This document shows positions 41,368 through 51,941 of a DNA stretch of 64,000 nt, one piece after another (within the stretch, counting starts at the first letter, position 1; each line of letters begins with the position of its first letter). The stretch comes from Streptococcus oricebi (lineage in GTDB: Bacteria; Bacillota; Bacilli; Lactobacillales; Streptococcaceae). A program made the translations under genes and the position numbers. The notes under the pieces were generated by a model. The model was not told the origin of the DNA. It worked only from the letters and a program-made list of their open reading frames with translations, and did no database searches. The stretch is from the NCBI RefSeq assembly GCF_017883985.1, contig NZ_PRDG01000003.1, positions 286,223 to 350,222 of the forward strand, read 5' to 3'.

Positions 41368-42684
41368 CTATTTTTGTTTTAATTGTTTTAGTAGATGGGG
41401 CCTAACCTGGGCTAAAAAGTAGAGCGACCCTGTAATCACTAGTAAATCCTTTTTAGCAGGCTCCCGTCCGAAATAGTCGGCCAAAAATTCTGGCCAGGCT
41501 TGATAAGAGTGTCCCTCCTCCTGGGCCAGGGCCTGCATATCCCTAGCTGAAATCGCCCTCGGGTCCTCAAAGCTAGTCAGGATTAGCTGACTCTTAGTCA
41601 CCTGTTTTAACTGGGCCAGCATTGCCCTTAAATCCTTGGTCTGAATACAGGTAAATAAAATCTGCTTGTCAAGCTTTGGATAGGTCTCCTCTAGACTGGT
41701 AATCAGCGAATCCAGGGCAGGGGGATTGTGGGCCCCGTCAAGAATAATCAAGGGCTCTTCTGAAATTTTCTCCATACGAGCCGGCCAAACGGTTGCCTCT
41801 AGGGCTTGATTGATTTCTTGAGGGCTGAGCGGGGTCAACTGCTTGATTTGACAGTAGGCTTGGGCCAGGGCCAGGGCTAGACCTGCATTATCAGCCTGGT
41901 GGCGGCCCGCCAGGGGAGTCTGGTAGATTTGCCCATGCTCTTCTCCTAGTTGAAAAAGAAACTGCTCTCCCTTGGCCAGACTGGCCTGCCATTCAACTTT
42001 ATAATCTTTTTGATAGCTAAAGTGGGGGGCTTTTTTCTCCCTAGCCTCTTGCTTGATAGAAGCAAGGGCGGGCTCAGAAATTTTGCCTGTAAATACAGGA
42101 ACACCGGGCTTGATAATTCCTGCTTTCTGCTTAGCAATAGCCTCTAGACTAGAACCCAGTAAGGCCGTATGGTCCAAACCGATAGTTGTAATGGCTGTTA
42201 GGTCTGGTTGGCAGACATTGGTACTGTCTAAAAGCCCCCCCATGCCCACCTCAATCAGGGCTACATCAACCCCTTTTTGGGCCAAGTAGTCATAGGCCAG
42301 GGCGGTAATAATTTCAAATTCGCTAGTGCCTGCCAACTCCTTAGCCAAGGTCTCATCCGTAAAGAGGTCCCGATAAGTGGCTAATAGCTGCTCCAGCTCC
42401 TGCTGGCCAATAGCCTGGCCATTGATGGCAATCTGCTCATTGTAGCTCGTCAGATAGGGAGAAGTAAAGGTCCCGACTGTCAAGCCCCGCAACTGCAAAA
42501 GTTGGCGCAGATAAGCCAGGGTTGAGCCCTTGCCATTGGTCCCTGCCAGATGGATGACCGACAAGGCTAGATGAGGGTTGCCCCGTAAGGCTAGCAACCT
42601 TTCCATGCGCTCCAAGCCAAAATGAGGCTCCTTGGTCCGATAGGCCAAAAGCCAGTCCAAGTTTGGTTTTTCTTCTTGTTTCAT
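41368..42684 (-). CDS. folC: Folylpolyglutamate / dihydrofolate synthase
   Basis: A 438-residue Mur-ligase-type enzyme that joins glutamate to (dihydro)pteroate and folate. The P-loop is [12 protein letters not shown], followed by [12 protein letters not shown] and the family motif LDGAHNPPA. It corresponds to SulB in pneumococci. It starts one nucleotide after the folP stop, so the two are coupled. Confidence 0.95.
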   Translation of the reverse strand: MKQEEKPNLDWLLAYRTKEPHFGLERMERLLALRGNPHLALSVIHLAGTNGKGSTLAYLRQLLQLRGLTVGTFTSPYLTSYNEQIAINGQAIGQQELEQLLATYRDLFTDETLAKELAGTSEFEIITALAYDYLAQKGVDVALIEVGMGGLLDSTNVCQPDLTAITTIGLDHTALLGSSLEAIAKQKAGIIKPGVPVFTGKISEPALASIKQEAREKKAPHFSYQKDYKVEWQASLAKGEQFLFQLGEEHGQIYQTPLAGRHQADNAGLALALAQAYCQIKQLTPLSPQEINQALEATVWPARMEKISEEPLIILDGAHNPPALDSLITSLEETYPKLDKQILFTCIQTKDLRAMLAQLKQVTKSQLILTSFEDPRAISARDMQALAQEEGHSYQAWPEFLADYFGREPAKKDLLVITGSLYFLAQVRPHLLKQLKQK

Positions 42685-42685
42685 A

Positions 42686-43663
<978 letters not shown>

Positions 43664-43668
43664 CTAGT

Positions 43669-43700
43669 AAAAGAGGGCTTGAACCAAGCACCCTCCTTTT
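43669..43700 (-). promoter_or_regulatory. Terminator-like hairpin in the folP leader
   Basis: AAAAGGAGGG-GCTTG-gtt-CAAGC-CCTCTTTT on the minus strand, directly upstream of the ribosome site. It could attenuate the operon or protect the mRNA end. I recognise no known riboswitch. Confidence 0.5.
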
Positions 43701-43725
43701 CTTATCAAGTGGGTTTGTCTCTCCC

Positions 43726-43754
43726 ATTTTACCATATTTTTCAGGCCTGGGCAA
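43726..43754 (-). promoter_or_regulatory. Folate operon promoter
   Basis: Minus strand TTGCCC, 17-nt spacer, TAAAAT, with an extended TGG before the -10. Start near 43719. Confidence 0.6.
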
Positions 43755-44120
43755 AGGGCATTTGTCATCTATGTAAAAGCTATTTTTAGTAGCTGGGCCA
43801 GTCTTCCTTTACTAGAAAACGTCCCTATAAAGGCAGGGGAAAATTTCTTGGTCTAGCATAAAAGGATTGAATCAAAAGTTCTAGCTTCTCTTAGTTGCCC
43901 CTCTCTACTCAATGTGGTTTGGCTATGATTTATAAACTCAAATTAACTTTAAGGCTAGCGGAACTAAGTCTGAAAAACCTTTAGCTGAAACGATTTTCAC
44001 CTGCTTTACTTATTTTTCAAAATCCCTTGCAAATAGGGCTTAGTCTGGAACGGACCTGCTTGAGCCTTCCTAGATGACTTGCCTTTCTAGAATTGTGGAA
44101 TCCTCTTTGGAAAGCTGACA
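43755..44120. other. Intergenic region with no gene seen
   Basis: About 365 nt between the folate promoter and the ackA terminator. No coding frame with a ribosome site, no repeat and no clear RNA could be supported. Confidence 0.5.
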
Positions 44121-44158
44121 AAAAAACATGCCCAAGACCAAGATGGCCCAGGCATGCT
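44121..44158 (-). terminator. ackA terminator
   Basis: GCATGCC / GGGCATG stem on the minus strand followed by TTTTTTTG. Confidence 0.85.
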
Positions 44159-44179
44159 GGTTTAGATGATGTGCTTGCT

Positions 44180-45373
44180 TTATTTTTTCAGACGTTCAAC
44201 ATCACGCGCAATCACCAATTCTTCATCGGTCGGAATCACCAAGACCTTCAAGCTAGCATCCTCTGTTGAAATCAAGCCCTTAACTGGACGGACTTCATTT
44301 TTGCTAGCATCAAGCTTGGCTCCTGCCCATTCAAAGTGACGGATAATATCCTGACGGACCTTTGGATCATTTTCTCCGATACCTGCTGTAAAGATAATTC
44401 CATCAGCTCCTGAAAGGACAGCCAAATATTGGCCGATGTATTTGACGATTCGATCGATAAACATATCATAGGCCAGTTGGCTCTTGGCATCACCTTGTTC
44501 CATAGCTGCCATAACATCCCGCATATCATTAGAAACTTCTGAAACTCCTAAAAGACCAGACTCTCGATTGAGAATGCGACTGATGTCTTCTGCAGTTTGA
44601 AAATCGTCTGAATGCTCTAAAAGATATGGGATAATAGCTGGGTCGATGTCCCCAGTCCGCGTTCCCATCATGACCCCAGCTAGGGGAGTGAAGCCCATAG
44701 AAGTATCAACTGATTTACCCGAATCAATAGCTGTGATAGAGACCCCATTTCCGATATGGGCTGTCACCAACTTCAAGTCTTCCAAAGGCTTACCCATAAT
44801 TTTGGCCGCTTCCTGAGCTACGTACTCATGACTGGTCCCGTGAGCGCCATACTTACGAACTTGATTTTCCCGATAGTACTTGCTAGGTAGGGGATAACGG
44901 TAAGCCTTCTCAGGCATGCTGGTATGAAAAGAGGTATCAAAGACGACCACACTAGTGATGTCTGGTAAGATTTCTTTAAAAGCTCGAATCCCAGCAGCAT
45001 TAGCTCCATTATGAAGAGGTGCTAAAAGGGTGAGCTCTTCAACCTTTTGAATGACATCCTCATCTACCAAAGCCGAATCCTTAAAGTGCTCACCACCAGC
45101 TACGACCCGGTGGCCAACCCCTGTAATCTCATCATAGGACTTGATAATGCCTAGGCGCATCAAATCATCTAATAGAATCTTTACAGCCTGGGTATGATCA
45201 GCGATAGCTAGAACTTGCTTTTCTTCTTTTCCATCAAACTTTACAGTCGAGATTGCATCATTGAGACCGATTCTCTCAATTAAGCCCTTGGCAATCACCT
45301 CTTCTTCAGGCATCAAATAAAGTTGCCACTTCAGACTAGAGCTTCCTGCATTGATTGCAATTGTTTTTGACAT
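44180..45373 (-). CDS. ackA: Acetate kinase
   Basis: 397 residues; converts acetyl phosphate and ADP to acetate and ATP in fermentation. Motifs are [30 protein letters not shown] and [10 protein letters not shown], with the catalytic Arg in [10 protein letters not shown]. It follows the com-operon methyltransferase by 47 nt; a TATAAT at 45408-45403 and a cre-like site suggest its own catabolite-controlled promoter in addition to possible read-through from competence genes. Confidence 0.97.
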   Translation of the reverse strand: MSKTIAINAGSSSLKWQLYLMPEEEVIAKGLIERIGLNDAISTVKFDGKEEKQVLAIADHTQAVKILLDDLMRLGIIKSYDEITGVGHRVVAGGEHFKDSALVDEDVIQKVEELTLLAPLHNGANAAGIRAFKEILPDITSVVVFDTSFHTSMPEKAYRYPLPSKYYRENQVRKYGAHGTSHEYVAQEAAKIMGKPLEDLKLVTAHIGNGVSITAIDSGKSVDTSMGFTPLAGVMMGTRTGDIDPAIIPYLLEHSDDFQTAEDISRILNRESGLLGVSEVSNDMRDVMAAMEQGDAKSQLAYDMFIDRIVKYIGQYLAVLSGADGIIFTAGIGENDPKVRQDIIRHFEWAGAKLDASKNEVRPVKGLISTEDASLKVLVIPTDEELVIARDVERLKK

Positions 45374-45384
45374 AATTCACCTCA

Positions 45385-45398
45385 TTTAAGCGTTTTCA
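45385..45398 (-). promoter_or_regulatory. cre-like site at the ackA start
   Basis: TTTAAGCGTTTTCA (plus strand) fits TGNNANCGNTNNCA with one mismatch. It overlaps the predicted start just downstream of the -10, a repressing rather than activating position. Confidence 0.55.
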
Positions 45399-45420
45399 GT
45401 TTATTATATCAAAACTTTGT

Positions 45421-46374
45421 TTAGATTTCACTATCTTTGCGCCATTTTTGGAAATTTTCACTGAATTTCACGATTTCCTCCTGCTTCTGCAAATCTTGCA
45501 GGGGATAGACAAAAGGAGTCAACGGCTTCTTTTCCTGCTTTCTTAGGACAAAGATAGTCTTGGCTTGATTGCTACTAGCAAAAATAGACTCTGGCAGACT
45601 AATCATGGCCAAAATTTGCGCTTCCTTTTTGAGCCATTCTTTTAATAGAGGGCTCTGGGGGCTGGTCAAAAGTTGGTTGGGCGCCAGAAAAATAGCATAA
45701 CCTCTTGGCTTTAGATATTTGAGGGATTGCTCCATCAAAAGATGGTGGGCATAAGTGTGCTCATCAGAACTGGCTACCTGGTAACGGCTAGCAATCTGAT
45801 CATCTGGATAGTAGCCAATTGGCAAATCGCTGATGATAAAATCGCTCTCCTTTAAAACCTGGGGTCTAACAGCATCTCCTTGAACAAAACTAATTCTAGC
45901 ATCCACAACGTGGGCGATACTCGCCGCCAAATCAATTAAGAGATCATCTAGCTCCAAGCCCAGATAGTCAATTTTTTTACTGCTATTATTGACAATGGTC
46001 TCGGCTAGATTTCCCGTTCCACTACCGATTTCTAGGAGGTCCAGCTCCTCCTTATCCCCCAACTGGTCAATTAGAAAGGTCAAGATAAAGCCGATTGCAT
46101 CAGGTGTAAACTGATGATTGGCTTGTAGGGGCTCGGTCTGGGCCGCCTTCATCAAAATAAATTGATAGGCCCGCCGCCACTCCTCCCGGCTAAGCTCTAG
46201 TGCCTTGAGCTTTTGCTGATTGACTAGCAACTCCTTTAAATCAGTCTTTTGATCCAGATAGATACTATTTTGCTCAATCAAGGCGTCGTAAAAATTCGTA
46301 GCCAAGTGACTTTGAAGTAGATGGGTATTGGTTAATAAAAGGTTGTAGGCCTCTTCGATTTTTTCAAAATTCAT
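45421..46374 (-). CDS. YtxK/ComYH-like class I methyltransferase
   Basis: 317 residues. SAM motif I is LLEIGSGTGNLAE. The position where N6-adenine methylases have NPPY reads SDLPIGYYP. It is the distal gene of the com pilus operon, as in S. mutans (comYH), and lies before ackA. The substrate is unknown; the family looks like the M subunit of type I restriction systems without specificity or restriction partners. AT-rich ribosome site; start ATG 46374. Confidence 0.85.
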   Translation of the reverse strand: MNFEKIEEAYNLLLTNTHLLQSHLATNFYDALIEQNSIYLDQKTDLKELLVNQQKLKALELSREEWRRAYQFILMKAAQTEPLQANHQFTPDAIGFILTFLIDQLGDKEELDLLEIGSGTGNLAETIVNNSSKKIDYLGLELDDLLIDLAASIAHVVDARISFVQGDAVRPQVLKESDFIISDLPIGYYPDDQIASRYQVASSDEHTYAHHLLMEQSLKYLKPRGYAIFLAPNQLLTSPQSPLLKEWLKKEAQILAMISLPESIFASSNQAKTIFVLRKQEKKPLTPFVYPLQDLQKQEEIVKFSENFQKWRKDSEI

Positions 46375-46404
46375 ATCGTCCTCCGCCTCTTATCATACCA
46401 AAAA

Positions 46405-46722
46405 TTAGTCCTTTTTGCTATTCAAATAAAAATTAAACTGATAAGATTTATCCCCCTGCTCTACCTTAATCAGAAGCTTTTCTCCTTCTCTTTGATAGCT
46501 AGACTTCCCTTGGACAAAGTCTACTTGTCCGCTATTTTCCCTTGCTGCTTCCTTGGTCAAAAGGGCCATAGCATAAGCCTTGAGCCTTTCTTCCTGACGC
46601 AAGACTGAAGCCTGATAGTTGATTTGACGTTTGAGATAGAACTGCAAGAGCAGGCTGAAAATAGCTGCCATTAAGAGGGCATATAAGAGGACACCGGCCT
46701 CAATTTTTTTCCTCCACACCAT
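46405..46722 (-). CDS. comGG: Competence pseudopilus minor protein ComGG
   Basis: 105 residues. The N-terminal hydrophobic helix (EAGVLLYALLMAAIFSLLLQFYL) after a short basic stretch is that of a minor pilin, and the E at the start of the helix is kept. It overlaps comGF. I prefer ATG 46722 over TTG 46728; both lie near AAAGG. It would cap or start the transformation pilus together with GD, GE and GF. Confidence 0.8.
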   Translation of the reverse strand: MVWRKKIEAGVLLYALLMAAIFSLLLQFYLKRQINYQASVLRQEERLKAYAMALLTKEAARENSGQVDFVQGKSSYQREGEKLLIKVEQGDKSYQFNFYLNSKKD

Positions 46723-47137
46723 AGACAAAGTCCCTTTCTAACCCCTCTTTAAAGCTAAAATGAATGATGATTAAGGAGCCTTCCTTTTTAATAGTCGTCT
46801 CTTTAAGACCAGTAATCATAGGTTGATAGCCCCGGTTATGGCTATCTGTCTTACGAAAATCATCGGCCTTGGACTGGCCAAAGGCAATTCCTTTTCCATC
46901 TTGCTTGACTAAAATTTTATCCTGGTCTAAGCTCTCAAACTGGCTTCTAGCCAGTTCTGCTTCCAGCTGGTCAGCAAATAAAAGCCACTCTTGCTTTTTA
47001 TTGCTTTCCTGATAGGCCAAGTCCGCTCCTAAGAGCTTGGTCAGGGCTTGAAAGAGCAAGAGGCTACCACTGATGACCAGCAGGGCGACCAGGGCTTCCA
47101 GTAGGGTAAAGGCCGCTAGCCTACTTCTTCTCAACAT
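46700..47137 (-). CDS. comGF: Competence pseudopilus minor protein ComGF
   Basis: 145 residues with prepilin sequence LAAFTLLEALVALLVISGSL, where ComC would cut before F. The globular part ends FKEGLERDFVYGVEEKN. GGAGG precedes the ATG. It overlaps comGE upstream and comGG downstream, the usual packing of this operon. Confidence 0.88.
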   Translation of the reverse strand: MLRRSRLAAFTLLEALVALLVISGSLLLFQALTKLLGADLAYQESNKKQEWLLFADQLEAELARSQFESLDQDKILVKQDGKGIAFGQSKADDFRKTDSHNRGYQPMITGLKETTIKKEGSLIIIHFSFKEGLERDFVYGVEEKN

Positions 47138-47414
47138 GAATCAACTCCTCCCCCTGATGATAGACCCCAATAGCTTGCGAACTCCTTTTAACTTGAATGA
47201 CCACACCATTTATTTCTAACCTATCTTGATTGGATTGGAGGGCCATTTGACCAGCCCGTAATAGCTCTTCTTGCTCAAGTAACCTGACTTGCTCTTTGCG
47301 TGACAGTCTGATTTCCTCTAAAATCAGACCAGCGATCAGCGAAAAAACAGCCAAGGCCAAGAGGGCTTCCAAAAGAATACTAGCTTCAATCCTTTGTTTT
47401 CTTAATTTTTCCAT
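47121..47414 (-). CDS. comGE: Competence pseudopilus minor protein ComGE
   Basis: 97 residues. The N-terminus is MEKLRKQRIEASILLEALLALAVFS, a prepilin-like helix. I take ATG 47414 from comparison with streptococcal ComGE, which starts MEKL; an in-frame TTG at 47441 is possible. It overlaps comGD. Confidence 0.8.
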   Translation of the reverse strand: MEKLRKQRIEASILLEALLALAVFSLIAGLILEEIRLSRKEQVRLLEQEELLRAGQMALQSNQDRLEINGVVIQVKRSSQAIGVYHQGEELIHVEKK

Positions 47415-47814
47415 TTCCAATAAATAATTGATAATTGACAATCCCTTCCTGGGTTTGAAAGCGAATTTTCTCTAGCGAAGAATTTCCACCAGCCTGGTCA
47501 AAATGCAAGTCCAAGTCCTCCAAGACCTTGACCGACTTAGGAACACTTAAGCGGCTATAGCCGTTAGAAATCTCTCCCTGGGAAATCCGCAAGGTCAAGC
47601 CTTCCTGCCCCGTCACACTTAATTTTTGACTTTCCCGATAAAAATGCTCAAATTCCAACAGGAAAATCTGACTTTCAACTTGGTCAAAACTGGCTCGGAC
47701 CGAGCCAGACAAGACCAGTAAAACAAAGGTCATCAAAGACAAGGTCAAGAGACTTTCAAAGAGGGTAAAGGCCTTAATCGGCAACCGTTGGATGTTCATT
47801 CTTATTCTTTCCAT
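47386..47814 (-). CDS. comGD: Competence pseudopilus minor protein ComGD
   Basis: 142 residues. Prepilin cleavage region IKAFTLFESLLTLSLMTFVLL is followed by a beta-rich tail. The start is ATG 47814 (MERIRMNIQ) with AAGG 6 nt upstream; ATG 47799 is an alternative. It overlaps comGC by about 40 nt. Confidence 0.85.
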   Translation of the reverse strand: MERIRMNIQRLPIKAFTLFESLLTLSLMTFVLLVLSGSVRASFDQVESQIFLLEFEHFYRESQKLSVTGQEGLTLRISQGEISNGYSRLSVPKSVKVLEDLDLHFDQAGGNSSLEKIRFQTQEGIVNYQLFIGNGKIKKTKD

Positions 47815-48091
47815 AATAGGCCTTGTAAGAATCAACCTGCTTTTGGGTCAAATTGCCCGCGCTGACTAATTTCGCTAGGGTAGCCTGCTCGCTACCATGC
47901 TTGAGCTCATATAGCTCAGCCTGGCTCTCGACAACCTTAACGACTGCGGCATTTCCCGTATCTGAAACGGCATCCTTTTGCTTGCTGAGATTAGGAACGA
48001 AGAGCAAGAGCAGGACACTGATGATGAGAAGGACAACCAACATTTCTATTAGAGTAAAACCTTCTAACTGCAATTTTTTTAATTTCTTCAT
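47774..48091 (-). CDS. comGC: Major competence pilin ComGC
   Basis: 105 residues. Type IV prepilin signature LEGFTLIEMLVVLLIISVLLLL, with cleavage expected between G and F and the conserved Glu at +5. It is the main subunit of the DNA-uptake pilus. It starts in the ATGA overlap with comGB. Confidence 0.93.
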   Translation of the reverse strand: MKKLKKLQLEGFTLIEMLVVLLIISVLLLLFVPNLSKQKDAVSDTGNAAVVKVVESQAELYELKHGSEQATLAKLVSAGNLTQKQVDSYKAYYGKNKNEHPTVAD

Positions 48092-49131
48092 AGGTGGACC
48101 TCCATATTTTGGTAAAGGGGTAAGAGCATGGCTGCATAAAGCAGGACAATCATTAGGGCAACAAAGATAAAGACCAGGGGTTGAATCAGGTTCATAGTAG
48201 CATGAAGTCGGCTGAAAAATTCCTCCCAGGTCTTACTAGCATAGACTTCTAGCTCACTCCCCAACTTAGACTTGACCTCCCCATATTCGATAATAAGGGA
48301 CAACTCCCGCTTAAAAAAGGGATACTGGGCCACAGCCTGGGAAAACTCCTGGCCATTTTGAAGCTTGTAGGTCAGATCCTGGCCCAATTCTCGAAATAAA
48401 GCAGAGGCTTGATCCTGCATTAAGACTAGAATTTGGCTTAATTCTAACCCTTGGCCAATCATATTGCCCCATTCCCTGGCATAGTAGGCTGTCAGATAAG
48501 AGCGAGTAAAGGCTCCTAAAAAAGGTAGCTTAGCCAAGCGGGAAAAGAAGGCAAGTTTCGAGCTTTTACGGTAGTAAAAAAGAGCAAGCAAAGCAAAAAA
48601 TAGGAGGCCTAGGCTTGTTAGCAAGAAAATCTGAGGCAGGTTGGAAATCAGCTGACTGGCAAGATTTTTGCTGTCTAGCTGGGGAAGAAGGTAGTGCCGC
48701 AGACCCAGCATAATTAAGAGCAGAAAGAGGAGCAAAATCAAGGGATAGGTGGCTACTTCAATCAATTTCTTTTTGACCTTGGCCAAATTTTCTAGATAGG
48801 AACTGATTTTAAGCAGACTCAACTTGATATTTCCATGGGCTTCAGCTAGTGAAAGCTGGGTGACCACATGATCAGCAAAGCCTAGATTCGCCATCATACT
48901 AGCAAAGGATTGGCCGGCGCTCAGTCCCTCTCTCATCCTGTCTACATAGGCCTTTTCAATCAAGGCACTGCGCTGAAAAAAGTGGACTGTCTCGGCCAGG
49001 TGAAAGCCACTGGAGAAGAGATTACTAAAGAGCTCAATAATCTTTTTCTGCTTATTGGTAGATAATCTTTTCACTTTCTGCCTGTTCAGCACTGATATGT
49101 CCTGCTGCAAAAAGCTGAGCAATTTGCTCAT
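48088..49131 (-). CDS. comGB: Competence pilus platform protein ComGB
   Basis: 347-residue GspF/PilC-type inner membrane platform with membrane segments near residues 150-190 and 310-335 (LIQPLVFIFVALMIVLLYAAMLL). I start at ATG 49131 (MSKLLSFLQQDISVL), as streptococcal ComGB proteins begin this way; the longer frame from 49197 has no ribosome site. It overlaps comGA by 80 nt. Confidence 0.9.
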   Translation of the reverse strand: MSKLLSFLQQDISVLNRQKVKRLSTNKQKKIIELFSNLFSSGFHLAETVHFFQRSALIEKAYVDRMREGLSAGQSFASMMANLGFADHVVTQLSLAEAHGNIKLSLLKISSYLENLAKVKKKLIEVATYPLILLLFLLLIMLGLRHYLLPQLDSKNLASQLISNLPQIFLLTSLGLLFFALLALFYYRKSSKLAFFSRLAKLPFLGAFTRSYLTAYYAREWGNMIGQGLELSQILVLMQDQASALFRELGQDLTYKLQNGQEFSQAVAQYPFFKRELSLIIEYGEVKSKLGSELEVYASKTWEEFFSRLHATMNLIQPLVFIFVALMIVLLYAAMLLPLYQNMEVHL

Positions 49132-49993
49132 TCCAGTCTTTAGACTCATGCTCTTGGTAATTTTCACTGGCAAAATCAACGACACCTCCTCCCCCAATTA
49201 AACGTTGGTAGCAAATCCCTTGTAGGACAATATCCAGCTCCTGGGCCTTGACCCCTAGCTCTACCAGTCTTTCATAAACTCCGCGAATACTCTTGGCATG
49301 AATAGTAGAGAAAACCGTTGCTCCTGTCAGGCTGGCTCTCACAACTGCTCTAGCAGTTTGACTATCTCTAATTTCGCCGATAATCAGTAGGTCTGGTCGG
49401 TGACGAAGGGAAAGTTTAATTAAACTTTCATAGGTCAAACCAATAGCCTCATTGAGCTGCAATTGGAGCATCTCCTCCTGTTTAATCTCAACAGGATCCT
49501 CAATAGACATGACCTGCTGCTGGCCAAATTTGAGCTGGGCCAAATGATACATGAGGGTCGTCTTACCCGACCCTACTGGTCCCGAAAAAAGATAGAGTCC
49601 CCGCTGCTTGAATTTTTCTTTGAGCTCTGGAAATTGATTAAACCAAAATTTCAGCTCAGTTTCCTCATCATGCAGAAGACGAATGACCAGGCTTTCATAG
49701 CCCCGGTAGTCCCCAACACTAGATAGACGCAGAGAGACCTTCTTTTCTCCACAATCATAGTCACAAGAGCCCAGCTGACTCCTTCTTTTTTCACCAACAT
49801 TCATGCCTGCGGTAAACTTAAAATGACTGATAACGGCTGCGATTTGCTCGAAATCATAACTATCAATGAAACGTCGTTCATCACCAATTCGCATAAAGAT
49901 TTCATAGCAGGCTTTCTTAGGAACAAAATAGATATCCTGAGCGCCCTCTTTCTTAGCATCTTTAATCATGCTTTGTGCAAGTTCTTGAACCAT
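49052..49993 (-). CDS. comGA: Competence pilus assembly ATPase ComGA
   Basis: 313-residue secretion ATPase that powers assembly of the uptake pilus. Walker A is GPVGSGKTT (138-146), Walker B/His boxes are LLIIGEIRDSQTA and VFSTIHAKS. AGGAGG precedes the ATG. First gene of the comGA-GG operon, behind a cin-box-like site at 50012-50019. Confidence 0.95.
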   Translation of the reverse strand: MVQELAQSMIKDAKKEGAQDIYFVPKKACYEIFMRIGDERRFIDSYDFEQIAAVISHFKFTAGMNVGEKRRSQLGSCDYDCGEKKVSLRLSSVGDYRGYESLVIRLLHDEETELKFWFNQFPELKEKFKQRGLYLFSGPVGSGKTTLMYHLAQLKFGQQQVMSIEDPVEIKQEEMLQLQLNEAIGLTYESLIKLSLRHRPDLLIIGEIRDSQTARAVVRASLTGATVFSTIHAKSIRGVYERLVELGVKAQELDIVLQGICYQRLIGGGGVVDFASENYQEHESKDWNEQIAQLFAAGHISAEQAESEKIIYQ

Positions 49994-50011
49994 AAGACCT
50001 CCTTACCTAAC

Positions 50012-50019
50012 TATTCGCT
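50012..50019 (-). promoter_or_regulatory. cin-box-like site of the com operon
   Basis: AGCGAATA on the minus strand, preceded by a T tract. The CGAATA core of the ComX box TACGAATA is kept and the first two bases differ. Position 19 nt before comGA supports it. Confidence 0.6.
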
Positions 50020-50046
50020 AAAAGCAATCAAAAAAAGAGACTTTTT

Positions 50047-50985
50047 TCAAGTCTCGTCATTTTTTATCAAGCCTTCATCTGTCTGCCCAAAATAGACCAA
50101 ATAAGATTTTAATACATATATGAGGACCAAAAGGGCAAGTCCCTCCTCCACAAGGCCTAAAGCCAGAAAGAAGGGCTGGGTCAAACCCAGCAAGGGCAGG
50201 CTCAATTTATAGGATAGAGCCGAGATTACCAAAGGGAAGGTCAGGGCGGAAAAGCTAGGAAGAAAGGGCTCGCGAATAATTTTTCTGACAAAAAAGAGGG
50301 CAAAAAGATAGAAGGACTGGGCCAAGAGAAAGAGGATAAGCAGGAAGGGCTGGTTAAAATCAGCAGCAGCTAGCTTGATATAGGCCGCTAAAAGGAGAGA
50401 AAAAGGAGCACAAAAGATAGCCAACTGGGGTCTCAAGCCACTTGGCAGGGTCCCACGAGCCAGGAGCTGAAAGATAAAGGGATAGAGCAGCAGGCTCAGG
50501 ACTAGACCAAATACAAAACCAAACCAGGCCAGGAAGGGCACTTGTACCACCTGACCTGTCAGGGCAGCCATGGCTATTCCCACATAAAGGACGGTCCAAC
50601 TCGGGCTAATCTTTCCCTGCCTTAAATAGGGATAGAATTTTCGGGTAAAATAAAGAATTAAAAGAAGGTGAACTAAAAAAGCCAAAAACCATAAAATTTT
50701 AGCCAAGCCTAACCAAGGGCCAGCAAAAGAAGAGAGGTAGGCAGCCAAAAGCATGCTGGACATGGGGTAGGTCGCAAAACTAGAGGCCAAGGGGGCCTCC
50801 TGCAAGTCCCTAAATAGGTTTGGCAAATGGCTGAGCAAAAAGAAGCTTAGCCAAAGCCAGCATAAAAGCCCCAGACCACTAAAGACATGATACAGTAAAA
50901 TATGATGGCTAGCCAGAAGATTGGCTAGGCCAAAGAGACCTAAAATCAATCCAGCAAAAACTAAAGGGGGTTGTTTTCTAATCAT
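50047..50985 (-). CDS. TDT-family transporter (TehA/SLAC1 fold)
   Basis: 312 residues, ten hydrophobic segments, no large loops. The sequence PPLVFAGLILGLFGLANLL at the start and FSALTFPLVISA near residue 240 are typical of the tellurite-resistance/dicarboxylate transporter family. The substrate cannot be told; anions, including monocarboxylates, are possible. AGGAG precedes the ATG. It lies upstream of comGA on the same strand, with 53 nt between. Confidence 0.8.
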   Translation of the reverse strand: MIRKQPPLVFAGLILGLFGLANLLASHHILLYHVFSGLGLLCWLWLSFFLLSHLPNLFRDLQEAPLASSFATYPMSSMLLAAYLSSFAGPWLGLAKILWFLAFLVHLLLILYFTRKFYPYLRQGKISPSWTVLYVGIAMAALTGQVVQVPFLAWFGFVFGLVLSLLLYPFIFQLLARGTLPSGLRPQLAIFCAPFSLLLAAYIKLAAADFNQPFLLILFLLAQSFYLFALFFVRKIIREPFLPSFSALTFPLVISALSYKLSLPLLGLTQPFFLALGLVEEGLALLVLIYVLKSYLVYFGQTDEGLIKNDET

Positions 50986-51118
50986 ATATAACTCCTATAT
51001 TGAGGGCCAAACAAGGCTAACTTTAGGAAAAACTTGCTAGCAGAGGCATCTCTAAAAAATCGGAGCCTTAATTTCAACTAGTCGACTCAAAAGTCCTACT
51101 CCTTCTTAAAGTTTATAA

Positions 51119-51161
51119 AAAGGGAAGCTCCTTACTGTTGCGCCAGCAAGAAAGCTCCCTT
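51119..51161 (-). terminator. Terminator of the fab-acc operon
   Basis: AAGGGAGCT / AGCTTCCCTT stem on the minus strand followed by TTTATAAAC, 9 nt after the accA stop. The remaining 50986-51118 holds no gene. Confidence 0.75.
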
Positions 51162-51170
51162 GAATGCTTA

Positions 51171-51941
51171 TCAATATTTACGAAAACGTTGGTAACGGTT
51201 TTCGAGAAGTTGATCTAGTGGCAACTGCGATAGGCTAGCCAACTCAGAAACCAGCTCCTGCTTAATCGAAGCTAGCAAGTCGTGCTTGCTGAGTCCTGCT
51301 TCTGACAAGACCTTGTCTACCACACCCATTTCCAAAAGCTCGTGCGACGTGATTTTCATCAATTCTGCGGCTTCCATGGCGCGGCTACCGTCTTTCCAGA
51401 GAATAGAGGCAAAACCTTCCGGACTAAGAACGGCATAGATTGAATTTTCCAGCATCCAAACCTTATCGGCCACAGCCAAGGCCAGGGCCCCACCAGAGCC
51501 CCCTTCACCGATGATAAGGGCGATAATCGGAACCTTGAGATCGCTCATTTCCAAAAGATTTCTGGCAATAGCTTCTCCCTGTCCCCGCTCTTCAGCACCG
51601 AGACCCGGGTAGGCCCCTGCTGTATTGATAAAGGTCACGACTGGACGGCCGAACTTTTCCGCCTGTTTCATCAGGCGCAGGGCCTTACGGTAGCCTTCTG
51701 GATGGGGCTGACCAAAGTTGCGCCGCAGATTGTCCTGGAGGTTTTTTCCTTTTTGAATCCCGACGACAGTTACCGCTTGACCATTGAGCTTACCGATACC
51801 GCCAATAACTGCACCATCATCCCGAAAGGACCGATCTCCATGGAGCTCGATAAAATCATCAAAAATTTCTCTAGCAAAGTCTAGGGCGGTCAAGCGGGTT
51901 TGATCCCGCGCTTCCTTGATAATTCTGGTAATCTTACTCAT
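51171..51941 (-). CDS. accA: Acetyl-CoA carboxylase carboxyltransferase alpha
   Basis: 256 residues; with AccD it transfers CO2 from biotin to acetyl-CoA, giving malonyl-CoA. The carboxyltransferase motif [19 protein letters not shown] and [12 protein letters not shown] are present. It overlaps the accD stop by 4 nt and closes the 13-gene fatty-acid region. Confidence 0.97.
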   Translation of the reverse strand: MSKITRIIKEARDQTRLTALDFAREIFDDFIELHGDRSFRDDGAVIGGIGKLNGQAVTVVGIQKGKNLQDNLRRNFGQPHPEGYRKALRLMKQAEKFGRPVVTFINTAGAYPGLGAEERGQGEAIARNLLEMSDLKVPIIALIIGEGGSGGALALAVADKVWMLENSIYAVLSPEGFASILWKDGSRAMEAAELMKITSHELLEMGVVDKVLSEAGLSKHDLLASIKQELVSELASLSQLPLDQLLENRYQRFRKY

